From Patellaria atrata CBS 101060 (taxonomy: Eukaryota; Ascomycota; Dothideomycetes; Patellariales; Patellariaceae): a DNA stretch of 64,000 nucleotides. The position numbers were made by a program, and so were the translations under genes. The stretch is from NCBI GenBank assembly GCA_010093705.1, contig MU006097.1, positions 701,587 through 765,586 of the forward strand, written 5' to 3'. The notes under the pieces were generated by a model. The model saw nothing but the letters and a program-made list of their open reading frames with translations, did not search any database and had not been told where the DNA came from. Positions 32,348 through 43,140 of this stretch are shown here, piece after piece (position 1 is the stretch's first letter; each line of letters starts with the position of its first letter).

Positions 32348-35300
32348 CTATGAAACGTGATACCCTGGGTCCGTTAGAAAAAAATATCTTTGAACAGCTG
32401 ATTACTACTTACGGCTTTCGTCAAGCAACGTCTTCTCCGTCCAGCTATCGCGTACCCAATCTAGCGGAACAATACGTGGTATACGAGACCTTTTATTACA
32501 ACATTAGTAGGACTACTTGGAGGTAAATATATGGCGACTAACGTTGCACGCTTCGCTACTTCCTTCCGCATATTGCTGATCCTCGAGCGATCCTCGCCGA
32601 CTAATATATGTGTAATGCTCAAATCATCAAGAGAACCCAGAACACGACCTCCACAAAAAGTGATAATCTGGTCAGCTAGTTCAAGCTCAATATCCAATGG
32701 TTTTGTTTGTACCGGTAAATCTGTAACGGAGTTGGCATCTGCCCAAGGTTTATCCAGGTATACAACAACATCACGGAACATCCAGGCTGGAAGTTCCTCC
32801 GCATTCAGGCCGTTAGCTTCGACTTGCTCGACGAATTCTGATTTATCGAATGACTGCTCCAGAGTGGGCATAGTCTCTAGTAGAGTTCTCAACTCTTCTG
32901 CGGTTATATCTCGTGCGTAACTATCACCATACTCATCAACGCTGGCTTCAACATCTGCAGCGTCCTTCTCAATCGTACTGAAGGTATGACGTGGTTCGTA
33001 CGGCAGTAAGAAGTTCCGTTTACCTATATCTAATTGACTCTGGTTGATAGTGTCAAATAGCCAAACAGGCCGTACGATTGTATACTGCTTTGTGCTTTCA
33101 ACTGTGCGAACTCTGATGTTTCGTCGATCAGCAATGCATATCACATGTTCAGAAGTATTATGCGTCTGTATCAACCTGCCACCATTTGCCTTGACTATCT
33201 GCTCGAGTTCCGCTTTCGTTTTCTTTTCCGGCTGAGTTGCATCGGTGATGACATAAAATGTGAGTCCTTCAAAAACCTTGGTATTCGGCCCAGCATAAGG
33301 TGTGGTGACAACATCGTTGTGGCCTGATACCACAAGCTTCCGCTTTCGAGTAATCTTGTTTCTCTGCTTCCGACTGTCATCAATAGTGAATTGCTTTTGT
33401 TTGTGTTCTTGTTCTGCATTAGCTTTGAGCTGTATAAATCCACTCAATGTCAAAGCAGACTGCCAGTTCTTGTCAGGGCGGAGCTTCTTGAATCTCGGGA
33501 AGCGTAGAGTAAATTTTGTAGCAAATCGATCCGTATTTGCAACAGATGCTGCTTTTGCTGATACCACAAAGGAGTCTTCGGGCTTAATCCACTCATCAGG
33601 GGCCTCATAAAACTTTTTATCTCCTGCAAGAACAAGAATGTCGTTAGGTGGATTATTTCGATCGAACTTATGCCATTTCCCCTCTGTCTGGCCCTTGATT
33701 GTGTTGTAGTCGCCTTTAGTGAACCCACCGCCAACTTTGAAAAATGATAGAAACTGTGGAGGTGTTTTCGTTTCATCCAACCGGAGGCCACAAAGGAAAC
33801 TTGAGAACCAGCCACCGCGACGACCACTGCCGTAGTACCCACCAAGGACGACACAGTCTAGCTCTTCACCAAATTCAGTCATATACTCTGGTTTAACTTT
33901 TATCCAATCATCATTTCGCTCATTGAGACGATACATGGACCGAGGATTCTTTATGACCAGACCTTCAGAAGCTTCCTCAACAACTGTTCGAAGTATCGGC
34001 TCCACTTCTGCTGCAGTTCTACCCACCGTATACTCATGAACTTCTAGCCTCCGATGGATACCATGACATGTGCAAGACCTCCCATCTTGTCCGTCGTGGT
34101 CATGGCGTTTGATGCTCGCTTTGAGAGCTGCTCTCCTATCGCGTAAGGTATAGTTCGATATACACTCATCGTTGAGATAAAGACAATCAAAAACCTTGAA
34201 GAGAGGCTTCTCCCCCGTAGAGTGAGGATCCTTCTCAGTAGCTATAGCTGCAGTTTTGAGTGTGCCGAACCCGACTATCTTGTCTAACTGCACATCCCAA
34301 GTAATCATTTCACCATCCAATATAATGTTTCTTACATCTTCATTAAAAGCATCTTTAAGATGCCACGTGAGAGCACCATTGTGGAAATTACTTCCGTATA
34401 GATAGGTGTAGTCTTTGGCCTTGCGTGACCAGAAATTGAACCTCTTTTGACCGTCTTCATCCTCAATCATGTGCAGTTGCATTCTCTCACCGTCAAGTTT
34501 CTCTTCAATCCAGAATGTAGGATCTTCATCAGTCATCTTCATTTTAGAAACCATCTTTTCGATTGAGTTCATCTGGAAAGCGGCGAGTTGTGGTTGGAAA
34601 CACTGCATAAGTGTAATTCCCCGTACCTCGCCATCCAAACGAATTTGGGGATTATAGAGTTCCCAGCAGACGCGGCGTAAGCTGGAGGAGACGTTATATA
34701 AATTCTCAGCATCTGGATGCCAGATGTCGAAGATTGTCTTTTCTGTCGCGCCAACTTTCATTTGCCTTAAAACTATCCTAATCAGCCACATCATCTCTTC
34801 AGCATTCATTCGTAGAAAGAACTGTTTAAGAATCGGTTTTTGATCTTCTTCTTTGCTTCCAATCGAGAGCTTATCTAGCATTTCATTGACATCTCCGATG
34901 GTCATATCTCCGACATGAGAACTACTTTGGCGCTTAACGATGACCTCGTAGCAACGACCCGCAAAGTCTCCAGCCATAGCACTCTTAGCTTTCAAACCAG
35001 GCTGTTTCCAGTTAAGTAAAGCATGGCCATCTTCAGAATTACTGTCAATACCCATGATGGAAAGGATAAGCTTCGCAATAGTTTTCTCTTTTAAGCCGTA
35101 CATGGCTCTATCCCGGTCTTTTTCCGGGATGATAAGTCGAAATGCAGGATAGATGTCGTTGCCGACTTCCTTCCTCCATCTTGAGATGAAACGCTCAATA
35201 ATCTCCCTGCGCGATTCATGAGGAGTTAGGTTCTTCGGGCCATGGGGTCCTTGTTTTCTGCGCGCAATTACTGCGCCGATCGGCTTCTTTCTACCCTCAT

Positions 35301-35532
35301 TCAAGGGGTTGAACAATGTTGTGAACAATTCATGAAATGGGAGCGTCTTAGAATGATTGCGTGGTCTATTAGGATATCTGATGAATTATTTAGTTACATT
35401 TTAGCTTGGAATGATTATTGAAAATTAAAAGTACTTCTCATCCAGCTCCTCAACGGATATGGGTCCCCTCAAGTATTGTCGTTGCTCCTCATCCACCGCA
35501 TCTGCATCTCGCATTTCCTCATCATTAGCCAT
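32348..35532 (-). CDS. LIG4: DNA ligase IV (non-homologous end joining)
   Basis: Four exons: 35532-35435, 35377-32543, 32489-32413 and 32364-32348 (1008 residues, frame closed). Introns are 57, 53 and 48 bp; the last has GTAAGT, a TCTAACG branch and CCCAG. The protein seals double-strand breaks in the nucleus with its XRCC4-type partner. The N-terminal ligase block includes HSKTLPFHELFTTLFNPL. The active-site motif IEEKLDGERMQLHM carries the Lys that is adenylated. Later come ILDGEMITWD, EGLVIKNPRSMY and DWIKVKPEY. Two BRCT-type modules follow, with IRVRTVESTKQY...RPVWLFDTINQ and, after the third exon joins, RIPRIVPLDWVRDSWTEKTL. The end LLDESR-YHVS depends on the 17-nt last exon. Without the last two introns the protein would end in an off-frame tail, so the spliced form is preferred. 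Confidence 0.95.
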
Positions 35533-35837
35533 GATTGAAAGAGTTTGAGAAGCGAAAACATTGAGAAGGATCCGGGTGGAGGGACTCTTATACCTTTATA
35601 CGTGATCTACACGGGGAATGAGGTGAGGTTAAAGGCAGCAGTACTGAGTACGGTTGTTCTAGTTCTAAAGGACGCGCTAAAAAGGAACGCGACAGCACGT
35701 GCTACCCCTCCACGCCGATTGCCGGAAGAATTCGAGCTACGCAATTTCAATTTTCCCCGCCATGTGAGTCTTAATTTTCTCAAGAAAACAACATGTAGCA
35801 ACCAAGAATTTAGGTATCCGCACCAGTGTAGGATATC
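35533..35837. promoter_or_regulatory. Bidirectional promoter, LIG4 / adenylosuccinate synthetase
   Basis: 305 bp separate the divergent start codons of a DNA-repair gene and a purine-synthesis gene, so both core promoters and leaders must fit here. No factor site is obvious by eye. Confidence 0.6.
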
Positions 35838-37478
35838 ATGCCGGATCCAAACATTTCAATTGTCTTAGGGAGCCAATTCGGCGACGAGGGCAAAGGCAAG
35901 CTTGTCGATATTCTCACAGAGACAGCCGACGTCTGCTGTAGATGTCAAGGAGGGAACAATGCGGGTCATACCATTGTCGCAAATGGCGTCAAATACTCTA
36001 CACGCCTTCTCCCAAGTGGTATGAGCGTCAAAAATCATAATTAGATATGCAAGTGTTCCTGACAACCCAATTGCAGGAATTGTGAACCCGCGAACCGAGA
36101 ACTTCATTGGCACAGGTGTTGTCGTCCATATTCCGTCCTTGTTTGAAGAGCTTGATGGATTTCAAGATAAGGCTATGGATGTCTCAGGCCGCATATTCAT
36201 TTCAAGTCGCGCACATATTGTGCTGGACCTTCATCAGCTTGTGGATGGACTCCAGGAGCAAGCCCTAGGCGAAGGGAGTGTTGGAACCACCAAGAGGGTA
36301 GGTCCTCACGCGACCTTGAAATCCTCAATGAGGGCGCTGCCATCCGTCTGGATGGTTTCATAGCTAACATCCAATATCGTATAGGGCATAGGTCCAACAT
36401 ATGCTTCCAAAGCTAACAGAAGTGGACTACAAATCCAAGAACTTGACTTGGATGCCTGGGATTTCTTTGAAGCACGATTCAGGAGATTGGTCAAGACATA
36501 CCGTATGACGTTTGGAGATCTATTGTCCCAATATGACGAGGAAGGTGAACTTGCAAAACTCAAAGTGGGTACATGTATTTTCTGTCCCTTAAGATATTAG
36601 CTGATAGCACTAGGGCCTCGCACCTCGGGTGAAACCCTTGGTCGTGGATGCAGTGACCTGGCTGGATTCTCGGATACAGGCGGGAAAGCGAGTTCTTGTA
36701 GAGGGAGCGCAATCACTCATGCTTGATTTGGGTACAATTCCTCGATGACTAGTACTCTTGGTCCTTACTGATAGTGTTTAGACATGGGAACCTATCCATA
36801 TGTCACATCCTCCAACTCTGGTCTGGGAGGTGTGTTTACAGGTCTCTCGATATCGCCTTTCCAAGTAAGGAAGATTGTCGGTGTTACAAAAGCATATCTC
36901 ACCAGAGTGGGAAGCGGACCTATGCCTACTGAGCTGGAAGACGTATGTTTGAGGAGTATACTAGAGTAGATGTGAGACTGACAAGGTTCCTAGGAATTTG
37001 GAGAGCACCTTCAAAAGGTAGGTCAGGAGTTTGGGGTAAATACTGGCCGTAGACGTCGCTGCGGTTGGTTGGATCTGGTAATGCTGAAGCATTCCACGAT
37101 GGCAAATCATTATACAACGTAAGTTAAGAATAGATTCCCTTCCGTCTCAACTGCTAACACACCAATAGGATCAACTTCACGAAACTAGACGTCCTTGACG
37201 GTCTTTCGGAGATCAAGGTCGCAACTGCGTATCAACTTCCCGACGGAACTGAACTTAGAACGTTCCCCGCCAACTTGAAGACTTTGGCAACCGTAAAACC
37301 GGTGTACAAGACCTTTCCTGGATGGACTGAGAGAACTGCGGGGTCGACTTCTTACAATCACCTTCCTCAGCAAGCGAAAGATTATATTGCATTCGTCGAG
37401 GAATTTATCGGTGTCAAGATCGGCTCTATCGGTTGCGGGCCATCACGGGAGAACATGATATTCAGACAGATCGTGTGA
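35838..37478 (+). CDS. ADE12: Adenylosuccinate synthetase
   Basis: Catalyses IMP + Asp + GTP to adenylosuccinate, the first committed step of AMP synthesis, in the cytosol. Seven exons: 35838-36018, 36077-36297, 36385-36564, 36614-36731, 36782-36942, 36994-37118 and 37169-37478 (431 residues, the usual length). Motifs: [14 protein letters not shown] (GTP/IMP site with the catalytic Asp), [15 protein letters not shown] (catalytic His), [14 protein letters not shown] across intron 2, [20 protein letters not shown] across intron 4, [35 protein letters not shown] and [18 protein letters not shown]. All six introns obey GT...AG and keep frame. It is divergent from LIG4. Two small departures are [10 protein letters not shown] and [14 protein letters not shown] in positions that are usually slightly different; I see no lost catalytic residue. 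Confidence 0.96.
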
Positions 37479-37927
37479 ATAGAGTCCGCATACTGACGAT
37501 TTCTTTATGTCGATCTAAAAGTCTTAGCATCCTGTGGAAGGGTATAGAAGGATAAGCGGAGGTTACTACTTGACATTAGATCTCCATTTTACTGTCAAAA
37601 TGGGGTGCGGATAGAGATGTTAACTAAGTAGAACAACCAATGATATTGATGTTGAAATCGCGAACTCTATACCTAGTTTGTTTCCTTGAAAACACCAAGA
37701 CATATCACCGCACCAATGAGAGAACGCATACACATAAGCATTTATATGGCTACTACCAGGGCTCTTACTAGGATTCGTCTTACAGAGCAAACGGTAAAAG
37801 TTTAGCACGGATGAGCTTAAACTGATTGTGTGGTATTGACCAGTGAATAGTAAAGGCTCAAGCTGCATACCATTCCTTGTGTCGATTGGAAGACAGAGTT
37901 AGCCATTAGGTCTTCCGTTTCATCTTC
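37479..37927. other. Convergent 3' spacer between ADE12 and IMP1
   Basis: No gene seen. 449 bp between two converging transcripts; presumably 3' UTRs. Confidence 0.55.
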
Positions 37928-38676
37928 CTAAGCTCGAAACTCTTCCGGTTCTTTCAGTGTATTTACTATCCATTTCCAACCACCACTTGGGAAGCCCGAA
38001 GCAATGACCTTACCCCGAATCAAGGCCAACGGGATGGGACCGTAGATCCTGGAATCTCTTGAAAAAGCCTGGTTATCGCCCGCGGACCAAAAATGTCCCT
38101 CTGGGACCTGTACATCGTCAGCTCGTGTCCAATAAGATCTCTTCCCCACAATTGAAGACATAAATCCCACCAGGGCGGAGATGTAAATACCTGAACCATC
38201 ACATCACTCCTTCCAGGTGTATCTCTCAGTACAAAATCTCCTGGCATCCCTATGACCCTCTTCATGACCATCTGACCCACCACAAGGGGGTTGTAGTAAC
38301 TAACAACATCCCCAACCTCTATATCCCTACCGCGTCGGTGGTATTTCGAGAGGAGAACCCATTCTTCTTGCGCCGCTACTGTGGGAAGCATAGAGATACC
38401 ACCGGTCAAGTTGATCGAGTATCCATAGGTTGAGACGACGTGAAGGATTAGAGAGAAGCCGGCAAATTTGCCTATGATACGAATGTGCACACGATACCAA
38501 GGTTCTTTCGGGTATTGGTTTGAGGCTTCCAACTTTTGCGGCGAGGGTTCGTTTAACTTCGGTTTGGGTTGCGGTTGAGGTTGCGCGCGAGGAACATTAC
38601 GCTTGGTAGCATTGCTGGCGAAGCAGCGGAAGAGAGGACCAGAGCGCGAGATAGCAGGAGAGAATCGAATGGGCAT
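37928..38676 (-). CDS. IMP1: Mitochondrial inner membrane protease subunit (IMP1-like)
   Basis: Signal-peptidase-type Ser/Lys protease that trims sorting signals on the outer face of the inner mitochondrial membrane. Two exons: 38676-38191 and 38107-37928 (221 residues), joined VMVQ-VPEGHFWSAGDN through an 83-bp intron. Motifs: GGISMLPTV (nucleophile Ser), GQMVMKRVIGMPGDF (general-base Lys) and SAGDNQAFSRDSRIYGPIPL (box E). The N-terminus is Arg-rich and hydroxylated (MPIRFSPAISRSGPLFRCFA), fitting a mitochondrial presequence, followed by a Pro/Gln/Lys linker and one membrane segment (IIGKFAGFSLILHVVSTYGY). The SMLPT form favours subunit 1 over subunit 2, but the choice rests on memory of the two subfamilies. 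Confidence 0.92.
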
Positions 38677-38842
38677 TGTTATCGGCCCATCGGGACGCTA
38701 TTGGAGCACAGAGTGCTTTTAATGAGTGATGACAATAAAGTTGTGATGGTTGAGACGTGACGGGAAGTTTGAGTGAGGCCAAAGCTCCAATCCTATCTAA
38801 AACTACACTCATTTGAACATCACTCATAATCCTACAACAACA
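38677..38842. promoter_or_regulatory. Bidirectional promoter, IMP1 / JMJD7-like gene
   Basis: Only about 166 bp (136 if the JMJD7-like gene starts at 38813) separate the divergent start codons. Both genes must share or overlap core promoter elements. Confidence 0.55.
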
Positions 38843-40303
38843 ATGACTGAATTTAGATCTAATGATGCTGCCATCGCCGAGCTCATAACATCTTACAATG
38901 AGTTGAACTTTGATAGTATCGATGAGCTTTCCGAAGAACCGAGTCCATTGGATTTTATGCGCTATGTAGCTCGAAACCGACCATTCGTAGTACGAGATGG
39001 TGCAGCTACTTGGACAGCTCGAAAGAAATGGAACAAAACATATCTAAAATCTGCCATGGGTGATTCCGATGTCAATGTAGCTATAACACCCTTCGGGTAG
39101 GTAATCATTCATTTCTTGTTCTTCAGTTCCGTATAAGAAAGAGTGTGGACTAGTTTGACCGCACTGAGTCTCTATCCCCTAATTGTAATCATTCAGTGAT
39201 ATACCAATTTGAAATTTATAGTCAATTCTATCGATTGTGTCAATTCATTTAATATAGTTTTAATATTCACTGTCTAAAAGAAACGCCGACTCCCCCTTAG
39301 AATTAGACTCCGGTGAACTGGTATTCGTTAAACCGTACGAAAGGGACGAACCCTTCAGTAGCTTTATCGACTATGTCAGTACGCAAGAGAAGGCGAATCA
39401 GAACGGGGACCGGCGCCATCCAGACCACGATCCAGATATTGAGCTTGCCAATGTAAAATACGCTCAAACGCGTCCGTCAATCCATTCGACCCATTATCCC
39501 CCCCCCTCTCCCCTCCCCTCTGACGAAGCCAGAAAACGATAATCTCCGCAACGAGTACTCAGCCCTCTTCTCCGACGTTCCCAAAGACATCCCCTTCGCA
39601 CGCATCGCATTAGAAAGAAGTCCGGAAGCAATAAACTTCTGGTTAGGTAAGCGGCTTTACTCCTATTACACCCCTTACCCCCTTTTATCTCCCCTTCAAG
39701 CACGTTCTCACCACGGCAGGAAACTCCCTCACCACAACCGCCCTCCACAAAGACAACTACGAAAACATCTACGTCCAAATCCTCGGCGCAAAACACTTCC
39801 TCCTCCTCCCTCCCACCACCTACCCCTGCATAAACGAGCAACCACTCCCCTCCTACACCTACAAATCCCACCCGCCTCCCTCCATACCCCCTACTTCCTC
39901 ACTAATTCCCGCCGTCCTGCCCTCACCCCTCCTTCTAATACCCACCCCCGACGATCCCCCGTCCTCCGTCCCCTTCCCCACCTACGATCCCTCAACCCCC
40001 TCCATTAGACCGACGCAGTTTTCGCACCTCTGCAAACCTCTACACGTGACCCTCGAGGCGGGCGACATGCTCTACCTCCCCGCGCTCTGGTTCCACCGGG
40101 TCTCGCAATCCGGGAGCGAAGAGGGTGTTTCCGTCGCCGTGAACTACTGGTACGACATGGACTTCACCGGCGCCTTCTACACCGCGTCTTCGTTCATTCG
40201 GACGGTGGGTCTAGCTGCTACCGAGACCGAGGAGGCGGTGGGGAAAATGGGAGAGAGGAAGAGTCAACTTCGTGAGACGGCAGAGGGGGAATTGGAGAAT
40301 TGA
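38843..40303 (+). CDS. JmjC-domain hydroxylase (JMJD7-like)
   Basis: Fe(II)/2-oxoglutarate oxygenase. Four exons: 38843-39096, 39281-39471, 39533-39646 and 39720-40303 (380 residues); an in-frame ATG at 38813 is an alternative start. Joins read ITPFG-NADSPLELDSG, KYAQT-QNDNLRNEYSAL and INFWLG-NSLTTTALHKDN. The iron facial triad is visible: HKD (TALHKDNYENIYVQILG) and a distal His in LYLPALWFHRVSQSG. The tail NYWYDMDFTGAFYTASSFIR is characteristic of JMJD7 relatives; human JMJD7 hydroxylates a lysine of DRG GTPases. Two oddities: the second intron uses a GTCCGT donor, and a Pro/Ser-rich insert of ~60 residues (TYKSHPPPSIPPTSSLIPAV onward) separates the two halves of the triad. The first intron, 184 bp, is long for this window, so its boundaries are least certain. 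Confidence 0.9.
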
Positions 40304-40504
40304 TTTCAAGGAGGAATGTAAGGATCAGGATCTCTATTAAGAGAAATTGGAGATGTAGAATTACGTACGTAGGGGGTATCTGACTCAACACCACACATGG
40401 AATCAAACCCACCCAATACCCATAACCCATAACCTGTAACCTGGTAACACCAACCAAACTCATCCATCTATATGTCCTTAAAACCTGTAACAGCCTCAGT
40501 CCCT

Positions 40505-42460
40505 CTATCCCCTTCTAACCTTAACCTTAACTCCCACACCCCTCACACTTGCCCAAACACTCTCACCTACTTTAACCGGCAACTTCCGCCCTTTCAGTCT
40601 CTGATCGATAAGCCACAATCCCACGACAAACTCCTCCCTCGTCAATCTCCCGATGCGTCGTTGGTCAACAAGGTTCCACACCTCCTCTAGCACGTGGTGT
40701 GGTAACCGACTTCGACACCATATATCCCTGACCACGAGATTGAGCACGTCGTTTTGCGCTCCTTCGATCATTTTCCGGTGGGTATGTGATCCTGGGGCAT
40801 CGCCGTTCGTAGCGGGAACGTAGATATGTAGACCTCGGTTCGCCGCCCAGACGCCTTCATACCGCTTCCGCTCGCGCTCAGTGATGGCGTCCCGCCACCG
40901 CTTCCTATCGCCTTCGTGATGCTTATTTGGATGTTTGCGGACGATATATCCATGCTTGTGTTTGTGTTTCCTGCGATCTATATCGTCCCCGCTCGAACTA
41001 TGCTCTTTCCTCAAGGTCTGCCTCAATCCTTGTCTCGGTTTCACGGGGCTAGGGGTACGCGAACGGAACGAAAAGTGATGATGATGTTCTTTGTGGTGGT
41101 TACGACTGCGGCTGTGCCTGGCTGGTAAGGGAGGTGGAGACTTTGCGGGAGACGGAAGACGGGATGTAGCTACTGAGGAGGCCACAATAGCGTTGGCCAG
41201 AGAGTCGCCAGTCATGTGTGGCTGGATCTGGCGTAGTGATTGTCGTTGGTAAGGGCTGGACGTAGATCCGGCCCGAGACATCTCGGCTGGTCTAGCAACA
41301 TGGTTTGAAGGGGATGGTTTCAGAGTTGGAGGTTGGGAGCGAAGCCTCGGTTTGGCCTGTTGTGTTGTGGTTGTATCCGAACGCGCTAATTTACGGCGTC
41401 CTCGACGAGGGGGTGGTACAGCCGGTTTTAACTTCTCCGGAGAATTTGTTTCTGGAGCAGAGACGTAAGCTGACGGAGAATCATCATCAGAATCGGCGTT
41501 AGCCGGTTCAATGGAATGCGTAACAAGAGATGGTGGTGCCTGCCCAATTGACTTCTGTCGGACGGTTGGGAGTATGTTTTCGGGTTTTGGCTTTGGTTGG
41601 GGTTTGGAAAGGGCGTCGAGCTGGAAGGGTGCGGGTAGGGGCACAGGTGTAACTGCCACTGGAAGGGAAAATATGTATTGGGGCTTGGGAGTCTTGATAG
41701 GAGGCGGGACGCTTTTGTTCGTTTGTATAGGCTCTGTTCCTGTTTTCATACCTTTGGCGAGGGAGTTTTTCTCGAAGAGTCGGACTGGAGATGTGGTTGG
41801 AGATGTGGCCGTAGCATCGGTTGTTTGTAAAGCGTCTGTACCATCATATTTTCCATTCTGACTGTGACTAGATTGGACGGTAGATCTTAATTCTCGGTTA
41901 TCCCGACTCAATGCTTCCAACTTCGCCTTTAAGTTACCCACTGTTCCCGAGGATGGTAAAACGTCAACGGCCGCTTCAAGGGGTGGACTGGATGCAGATT
42001 GAGGACTTAGTCTTAGGTTTGAGACTGGTGTGTGTCTAGAGGCAGCTAGAGCAGCCGCAATATTAGAGGGAGACCTGGAGCGACCGTTGCCATTGCCTGA
42101 AGGTACGCCTAGTGTAGATTCCGAAGAATGAGATACCCGTACAGGCGAAGATGTATAGCTGCAAATACTGCTTCCTCCAGTATTATTCCGGCGAACCACC
42201 CCTGATCCGTGTACAAGTGACGTTGTGCTTGAGGTGCTAACAGGGCTTCCTATCACTCCGGTCATGTTTGCCCTTCCGGCCTTTGACGCTGCAGCTAATG
42301 CACCTTGATTGGCCGAATGTGTATTTACGTTGGGTTTCGACTTGACCGGAGGTTTACTAAAGGCGGAGGAAGCTCCTTGAAGAGCCGCATTGTGTTCTCG
42401 CGCATTAGGCTGAGAGGGACTGGAAAAGGTAGATGTCCTGGGAGTAGTTGTACTGCTCAT
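40505..42460 (-). CDS. IRS4: EH-domain protein of the IRS4/TAX4 family
   Basis: Intact single-exon ORF, 651 residues. The long N-terminal part is low-complexity Ser/Thr/Pro-rich and basic (RRGRRKLARSD; RNHHKEHHHHFSFRSRTPSP) and is probably disordered. The last ~130 residues form an EH domain: RKRYEGVWAANRGLHIYVPA, then NDVLNLVVRDIWCRSRLPHH and LEEVWNLVDQRRIGRLTREE plus FVVGLWLIDQRLKG, an EF-hand-like pair that binds NPF motifs. In yeast Irs4 and Tax4 activate the phosphoinositide 5-phosphatase Inp51 and affect rDNA silencing and autophagy; the same is inferred here. The start MSSTTTPRTSTFSSPSQPNA resembles remembered orthologs. Confidence 0.88.
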   Translation of the reverse strand: MSSTTTPRTSTFSSPSQPNAREHNAALQGASSAFSKPPVKSKPNVNTHSANQGALAAASKAGRANMTGVIGSPVSTSSTTSLVHGSGVVRRNNTGGSSICSYTSSPVRVSHSSESTLGVPSGNGNGRSRSPSNIAAALAASRHTPVSNLRLSPQSASSPPLEAAVDVLPSSGTVGNLKAKLEALSRDNRELRSTVQSSHSQNGKYDGTDALQTTDATATSPTTSPVRLFEKNSLAKGMKTGTEPIQTNKSVPPPIKTPKPQYIFSLPVAVTPVPLPAPFQLDALSKPQPKPKPENILPTVRQKSIGQAPPSLVTHSIEPANADSDDDSPSAYVSAPETNSPEKLKPAVPPPRRGRRKLARSDTTTTQQAKPRLRSQPPTLKPSPSNHVARPAEMSRAGSTSSPYQRQSLRQIQPHMTGDSLANAIVASSVATSRLPSPAKSPPPLPARHSRSRNHHKEHHHHFSFRSRTPSPVKPRQGLRQTLRKEHSSSGDDIDRRKHKHKHGYIVRKHPNKHHEGDRKRWRDAITERERKRYEGVWAANRGLHIYVPATNGDAPGSHTHRKMIEGAQNDVLNLVVRDIWCRSRLPHHVLEEVWNLVDQRRIGRLTREEFVVGLWLIDQRLKGRKLPVKVGESVWASVRGVGVKVKVRRG

Positions 42461-43140
42461 CGAACCATTTGGCTGATCCCTTCTGCTTCGGTGCGTCTAA
42501 ACGAGCGTGGATGGTCAACAAGTGCATCTGAAAGCGAAAGTTTGACGTTGCGGATGGAATACGTATCGAAATAATATATACTAAGAAAGATGGAGACTTC
42601 AAGCAAGTATGGACGAGATCAAGGTTGAGGCTGATACACCAAACACGGAAGTTGGACGCGGCGGAGTCGCTGGGAATGCGGGAACGCGGGAAAGGGGAAC
42701 GAGTCACGTGCAACTTATATTAAGGAAATATATCCACAAGTACCACAACGACAAAGGGGTAAACAGTTAGATGATAGAGTTCAGCTTAAGAAATCGTTCT
42801 AGGGCTGTTCTAGAATCCTATAAAGTGATCTACATCGATTTTCTATCTGGCCGGCCACTCCCCAGTGGGAGTATTACATTCTATTCCTTTCCAATTCTTT
42901 GATGAGACCCAAGGCCCTTACACCCTTTGAATGCAAGCGCAGAAATATTATCTCACCAACCAGAGGGAAAAAACAAAAGAGAGACCCGATAGGGTAAGCG
43001 TAGATACAAGAAGCATAGGTAACGCCGGGACATGCTCTGCAATTGGAACGCCAGGGGTGTCGCTACTTCACGATGAAGCCGCCAAGATGAAAGGAAGATT
43101 AAGAGCTGTAAAGTGGGGAGATAAAGTAGGTAGACGAATA
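42461..43140. other. Intergenic between FMP27 end and IRS4 start
   Basis: Both neighbours run on the minus strand, so this holds the FMP27 3' end and the IRS4 promoter. No gene. A short plus frame at 42931-43155 has no features and overlaps the FMP27 stop. Confidence 0.5.

Noticed and set aside
35838-37478. ADE12 as a broken gene because its frames are scattered
   Set aside because: All pieces join through six ordinary introns into a full-length, motif-complete enzyme.
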